A stretch of 8,644 bases of DNA, from NCBI GenBank assembly GCA_025935655.1, contig JAICUV010000143.1:1-8644 (forward strand), in the 5' to 3' direction. Under the pieces are notes generated by a model. It was not told where the DNA came from, made no database searches, and saw nothing but the letters and a program-made list of their open reading frames with translations. A program made the position numbers and the translations under genes. Positions 6,068-8,644 of the stretch are shown one piece after another. How positions within the stretch are numbered: the first letter of the stretch is position 1; each line of letters opens with the position of its first letter. The stretch is from Chloroflexota bacterium. Lineage in GTDB: Bacteria > Chloroflexota > Limnocylindria > Limnocylindrales > CSP1-4.

Positions 6068-6119
6068 GCGCACGCGCCATGATGGCCCGCGCGCCGACGA
6101 CGCTCGGGCCATTCGGCCC
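6068..6119. terminator. Two small dyads, possible transcription end of the Rieske unit
   Basis: An imperfect dyad centred on 6081 (CCAT-G-ATGG core at 6077-6085, with GCGC flanks paired out to 6068 and 6094) is followed by a perfect hairpin GGGCC-ATTC-GGCCC (6106-6119). The second is nearly the same as the hairpin at 2252-2265. No T-tract follows either, so termination is only a guess. Confidence 0.3.
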
Positions 6120-6145
6120 ATGCCCCTGAGCCCTTCCGGCGCCGA

Positions 6146-6173
6146 CGCGGGTCCACGAGATACAGGACCCGCG
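6146..6173 (+). promoter_or_regulatory. Strong hairpin with GATACA loop upstream of the TPR operon
   Basis: CGCGGGTCC (6146-6154) and GGACCCGCG (6165-6173) form a perfect nine-base stem around the ten-base loop ACGAGATACA. The octamer GATACAGG (6159-6166) spans the end of the loop and the first two stem bases, the same arrangement as in the hairpin at 4815-4848. No T-tract follows. It may be an RNA element in a leader or a protein binding site; it could also terminate transcription arriving from the left. Confidence 0.5.
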
Positions 6174-6198
6174 GTGCCCGTGCGCGACGCCCTGTATC
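6159..6198. repeat. Inverted pair of octamers GATACAGG and CCTGTATC
   Basis: GATACAGG (6159-6166) and CCTGTATC (6191-6198) are perfect reverse complements separated by 24 bp. As RNA they could form an eight-base stem that excludes the hairpin at 6146-6173, because both use bases 6165-6166 and overlap in space. As DNA they form a two-half-site operator with centres 32 bp apart, about three helical turns. Two other copies of the octamer lie at 2276-2283 and 4832-4839. Confidence 0.6.
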
Positions 6199-6301
6199 GG
6201 CTTTCTATCCCCCGACGGATGGGAACACGCGCCCGCTCACGCGAGGATTGCCGTAGGTCGGTCCGTCCATCACCGCCGGCCGTGGAGTGAAGGTGCGTCC
6301 A

Positions 6302-7291
6302 ATGTTCCGGGTCACATCCCTGGCGAACATGCCGGAGCAGCAGCTGAACCGCTGGATCAAGCGAGTCGCGCTGCTCGTGTTCGTCGTGTTCATCGCGTTT
6401 GTGGCGTTCTACGCCGCGGACCGCTTCCGCATGCCCGCCCCGACGATCGCGGAGCGGGAGCTTGCGACGCTCGAGCAGGCCGTCCGCGACGATCCGGCCG
6501 ACATCGCGTCGCGCGGACAGCTCGCGGACCTCTACCTCGCCTCCGAGCGCTACGACGACGCGATCGCCCAGTACACCGAGATCCTGGCCACGGGCAAACA
6601 GGACAAGGCGGCGCTCGTCAGCCGCGCACGGGCGCTGGAGCTCAAGGGCGACCTGCCCGCCGCTGCTACCGACTACGGCAAGGTCGTCGAGATGGCGAAG
6701 AGCGGGGAGATGGCCAACGTCGACCCGGTCCTGGAGCTCTCGTACTACGGCCTCGGCTCGATCGCCCTCACACAGGGCAAGTCCCAGGAGGCCATCGAGC
6801 ACCTGCTGGCGGCCCTCGCGATCAAACGGACGGACGCGGACGCGATGAACCTGCTCGGTGCCGCCTACGTGCAGGCCGGTCAGGCCGAGAAGGCCATCGA
6901 GCCGCTCCGCCAGGCCGTGGAGTTCGTGCCCTTCGGCTGGGACGAGCCCTATCAGCACCTGTCGGACGCCTACAAGGCGACAGGTGCCCCGGAGATGGGC
7001 GACTGGGCTGCTGCCATGGCCATGCTCCGGGCCGATCCTGCCGCCGCGGAGGCGAGGCTGCGGTCGCTCGTGGACGGCAAGGCCGGAACGGAGGCCCGCA
7101 TCGGCCTCGGCCTCCTGCTCGAGACGCGGGGCGACACGGCCGGCGCGGCCGACTGGTACCAGAAGGCGCTCGACCGAGATGGCGCGAACGAGTCGGCGCT
7201 GCTCGGCCTGAGCCGCGTCACGGACGGCGTCGCTGCCCATCCGTCGATCGGGCCGGCGAGTCCGGCCACCAGCCCCGAAGGGAGCAATTGA
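6302..7291 (+). CDS. Membrane-anchored tetratricopeptide-repeat (TPR) protein
   Basis: A 329-residue protein. I chose ATG 6302 because GAAGG (6289-6293) lies eight bases before it; GTG 6287 in the same frame would overlap that site. One membrane helix (about 21-38) near the N-terminus is followed by a long helical domain with TPR-like pairs at about 50-63, 66-97, 103-132, 143-176, 178-209 and 262-296 (for example the unit around ADAMNLLGAAYVQAGQAEKA). The domain is predicted outside the cytoplasm, and the last 20 residues are Pro/Ser-rich and disordered. TPR domains act as scaffolds; in cytochrome c maturation systems TPR proteins (CcmH/NrfG type) hold apocytochromes. The gene overlaps the NHL gene by one base (TGATG), and a multiheme-type cytochrome follows, so a role in assembling or docking that cytochrome is a reasonable but untested idea. 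Confidence 0.85.
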   Translation: MFRVTSLANMPEQQLNRWIKRVALLVFVVFIAFVAFYAADRFRMPAPTIAERELATLEQAVRDDPADIASRGQLADLYLASERYDDAIAQYTEILATGKQDKAALVSRARALELKGDLPAAATDYGKVVEMAKSGEMANVDPVLELSYYGLGSIALTQGKSQEAIEHLLAALAIKRTDADAMNLLGAAYVQAGQAEKAIEPLRQAVEFVPFGWDEPYQHLSDAYKATGAPEMGDWAAAMAMLRADPAAAEARLRSLVDGKAGTEARIGLGLLLETRGDTAGAADWYQKALDRDGANESALLGLSRVTDGVAAHPSIGPASPATSPEGSN

Positions 7292-8361
7292 TGAGCGCGT
7301 CCCCCGCCGTCCCCGGCGTGACCACGATCCCGGGCACGGACCAGGCGCCGACCGGTCCGGAGCCCACGGGTGATGTCGTCGAGGAGCCCCCGGAGCGTCG
7401 ACGCCGCAAGATCCTCCTGCTCCTGCTGCTGGGCGGCGTGCTCGTCCTGCTGCTCGGCCTCGCGATCTGGTACCTCCTCTTCCGGCAGCCCATCCCGCTC
7501 CCCACGATCCCGGGCGAGACGATCATGCCCTCGTACGTCACGGCGATGTACGGGACCGACAGGCCGATGGGCGTCGCGACCAACGCCGCCGGCGACCGCA
7601 TCTACGTCGGCGAGACCGCCGGCGACCACACGGCCCGCGTGCTCGACGGCCAGGGTAACGAGCTCGCGAAGATGCTCCCGCCGACATCCACCGGCACCGA
7701 GCACGTGCCGGTGTACCTGGCGGTGAGCCCGCTCACGGCCGAGGTCTACGTCAGCGACCGGCCGACGGGCGCCATCTACATCTACGACGCCAGTGGCGTC
7801 TACCAGCGCTCCTTCACGCCGGTGCTCGACGTGAAGGGCTGGCAGCCCCTCGGACTGGCGTTCGATGCTGCCGGCAACCTGTACGTCACCGACGTCGGGG
7901 ACTCCCCGCAACGTATCCGGGTGTTCGACCCGGCGGGCAAGGAGATCCGCACCCTCGGTGCGGACGCGAGTCTCGACTTCCCGAACGGCATCGCCGTGGA
8001 CGCGGCGGGCGATGTCTACGTGAGCGACAGCAACAACGGCCGGCTCCTGGTGTTCGGGCCTGAGGGAACCGTCGTGGCCCAGGTCGGCCGTGGCGTGGGC
8101 GAGGGCAACCTGGGCCTGCCGCGCGGGCTCGCCGTCGATGGCGAGAACCGGCTGTACATCGCCGACTCCACTGGCCAGCGCGTCCTCGTATACGGGACCT
8201 ACAAGCCAGGCGAAGGGCAGCTGGCGTTCCTCGGCTCCTTCGGGGCGGAGGGCACGGTCAACGGCGCATTCGAATATCCCAACGCGATCGCGGTCGACGG
8301 ACGGGGACGGCTGTACATCGCCGACTCCATCAACGACCGGGTGCAGTTGTGGAGCTACTAG
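7291..8361 (+). CDS. Membrane-anchored NHL-repeat six-bladed beta-propeller protein
   Basis: A 356-residue protein. ATG 7291 is chosen over TTG 7288 because AAGGGAG (7278-7284) is six bases before it. The cytoplasmic head (1-40) is Pro-rich and ends in ERRRRK; one membrane helix follows at about 41-64; the propeller fills 80-356. Six NHL-like units are visible, each with a hydrophobic-G/A-V-D..G.LYVAD pattern: about 91-109, 140-157, 185-213, 230-255, 277-301 and 329-354, the last three being closest to the consensus. No enzyme residues are apparent. NHL propellers usually bind proteins or ligands, and NHL genes are known next to multiheme cytochrome genes in metal-reducing bacteria. Here the TPR gene overlaps it upstream and a cytochrome gene follows 104 bp later, pointing to one operon. 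Confidence 0.92.
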   Translation: MSASPAVPGVTTIPGTDQAPTGPEPTGDVVEEPPERRRRKILLLLLLGGVLVLLLGLAIWYLLFRQPIPLPTIPGETIMPSYVTAMYGTDRPMGVATNAAGDRIYVGETAGDHTARVLDGQGNELAKMLPPTSTGTEHVPVYLAVSPLTAEVYVSDRPTGAIYIYDASGVYQRSFTPVLDVKGWQPLGLAFDAAGNLYVTDVGDSPQRIRVFDPAGKEIRTLGADASLDFPNGIAVDAAGDVYVSDSNNGRLLVFGPEGTVVAQVGRGVGEGNLGLPRGLAVDGENRLYIADSTGQRVLVYGTYKPGEGQLAFLGSFGAEGTVNGAFEYPNAIAVDGRGRLYIADSINDRVQLWSY

Positions 8362-8402
8362 CTGTCACGCAAGAGGGAGGTGCGCACCGGATCACCGAGT
8401 CA

Positions 8403-8420
8403 GCCGCCGGCTTGGGCGGC
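8403..8420 (+). other. Short hairpin between the NHL and cytochrome genes
   Basis: GCCGCC (8403-8408) and GGCGGC (8415-8420) form a perfect six-base stem with loop GGCTTG. It lacks a T-tract and lies 28 bases before the cytochrome ribosome binding site. It may slow transcription, protect an mRNA end, or mean nothing in DNA this GC-rich. Confidence 0.3.
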
Positions 8421-8447
8421 CCATATCAACCCCCCGCACAGAGTGAG

Positions 8448-8456
8448 AAAGGAGGT
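8448..8456 (+). promoter_or_regulatory. Near-ideal ribosome binding site of the cytochrome gene
   Basis: AAAGGAGGT matches the 16S rRNA 3' end along nine bases and is by far the strongest such site in the window. From GGAGG (8451-8455) there are ten bases to TTG 8466, which decides that start: the ATG at 8478 would be too far away and would remove the Arg-Arg head of the signal peptide. Confidence 0.8.
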
Positions 8457-8465
8457 AAGGACAAC

Positions 8466-8644
8466 TTGAGAAGGCTGATGCTGCTCATCGCAGCAGGATC
8501 CCTCTGGCTGTTCCTTGCCGCAGTTCCTGCCCTCGCGGACGGTGGACCCCACGTCAAGGCGATCAACTCGGGAGCCGGTACAGGGAGCACCCTGACGGCT
8601 GACAGTTGCGCCGGATGCCATCGGGCCCACACCGCGCAGGGCTC
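8466..8644 (+). CDS. Secreted c-type cytochrome, probably multiheme (partial, 5' end)
   Basis: The first 59 codons of a gene that runs out of the window, starting at TTG 8466 behind a very strong ribosome binding site. Residues 1-24 are a clear Sec signal peptide: MRR head, hydrophobic core, and cleavage after PALA at 24. The mature part begins DGGPHVKAIN and reaches a haem-binding motif CAGCH at 48-52, followed by RAH with a further His at 55. The motif in a CxxCHRAHTA setting is typical of the doubled-CXXCH class of multiheme cytochromes, so more haem sites are expected beyond the window, but only one is seen. It would be exported and matured with covalent haem outside the cytoplasm. The TPR and NHL genes before it are probably in the same operon and may help its assembly or anchoring. 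Confidence 0.85.
   Translation, partial: MRRLMLLIAAGSLWLFLAAVPALADGGPHVKAINSGAGTGSTLTADSCAGCHRAHTAQG

Larger units (their letters stand above)
5937..6301. other. Long gene-free region between the Rieske gene and the TPR operon
   Basis: About 365 bp without a convincing gene: open frames here have strongly Arg/Pro-rich translations and look like shadows of GC-rich DNA. The left part (5937-6060) is very GC-rich and shows nothing specific. The middle holds two small dyads (6068-6094 and 6106-6119). The right part holds a strong hairpin (6146-6173), an inverted pair of the GATACAGG octamer (6159-6198), a short AT-richer patch (CTTTCTATCC, 6201-6210) and the leader of the TPR gene with its ribosome binding site GAAGG (6289-6293). 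I find no clear -35/-10 pair, although a promoter for the downstream operon is expected here. Confidence 0.6.

Noticed and set aside
5960..7240. Minus-strand frame of 426 residues across the gene-free region and the TPR gene
   Set aside because: Low-complexity translation, no ribosome binding site or domain, and mostly antisense to the supported TPR gene.
8380..8469. Small frame of 29 codons from GTG 8380 that overlaps the cytochrome start in a TTGA
   Set aside because: It is just the NHL reading frame continuing after its stop; the purine-rich stretch touches the GTG with no spacing, and the peptide has no recognisable feature.

Overview
This is a very GC-rich (by eye around 70%) bacterial window. 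All eight recognisable genes, two of them cut by the window ends, read left to right on the + strand. Starts are often GTG or TTG, genes overlap by a few bases, and one gene appears to be leaderless behind a TANNNT-type -10 box. Together with the gene content (NAD-linked formate dehydrogenase parts, NarL-type two-component genes, a Rieske protein, and a TPR/NHL/multiheme-cytochrome set), this suggests a member of Chloroflexota, or less likely Actinobacteriota. That is inference from style, not from a marker gene.

Layout. (1) 1-2190: the end of a NuoF/FdhB-like flavoprotein. It is coupled by a GTGA overlap to an iron-sulfur protein resembling the N-terminal third of a NAD-dependent formate dehydrogenase alpha subunit or NuoG. 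That protein stops just after the Mo4Fe4S domain, so the molybdopterin catalytic domain is absent. A second GTGA overlap couples it to a membrane-anchored endonuclease/exonuclease/phosphatase (EEP) protein. (2) 2297-4811: a GAF-GAF NarL-type histidine kinase and its LuxR-type response regulator, overlapping by 44 bp, followed by a long hairpin. (3) 4872-5936: a good sigma70-like promoter, a short protein resembling a receiver domain that has lost its phospho-acceptor, and a secreted Rieske [2Fe-2S] protein with its own probable leaderless promoter. (4) 5937-6301: about 365 bp without a gene, rich in dyad symmetry. (5) 6302-8644: a probable operon of a membrane-anchored TPR protein, a membrane-anchored six-bladed NHL propeller, and the start of a secreted c-type cytochrome with a CAGCH haem motif, cut off by the window end.

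The parts fit a respiratory or electron-transfer region. A cytoplasmic NAD-linked Fe-S module, a redox- or ligand-sensing two-component system, a membrane-facing Rieske protein and a haem-protein module with TPR and NHL helpers lie side by side. That they work together is inferred from proximity only.

The most unusual non-coding signal is the octamer GATACAGG/CCTGTATC. It occurs four times in the window and always outside genes: 13 bp before the kinase start, inside the hairpin after the regulator, and twice, as an inverted pair, before the TPR operon. In two cases its GATAC core sits in the loop of a long perfect-stem hairpin. The most unusual protein-level signal is the formate-dehydrogenase-like protein without a catalytic domain and without the usual His-Cys cluster ligands.
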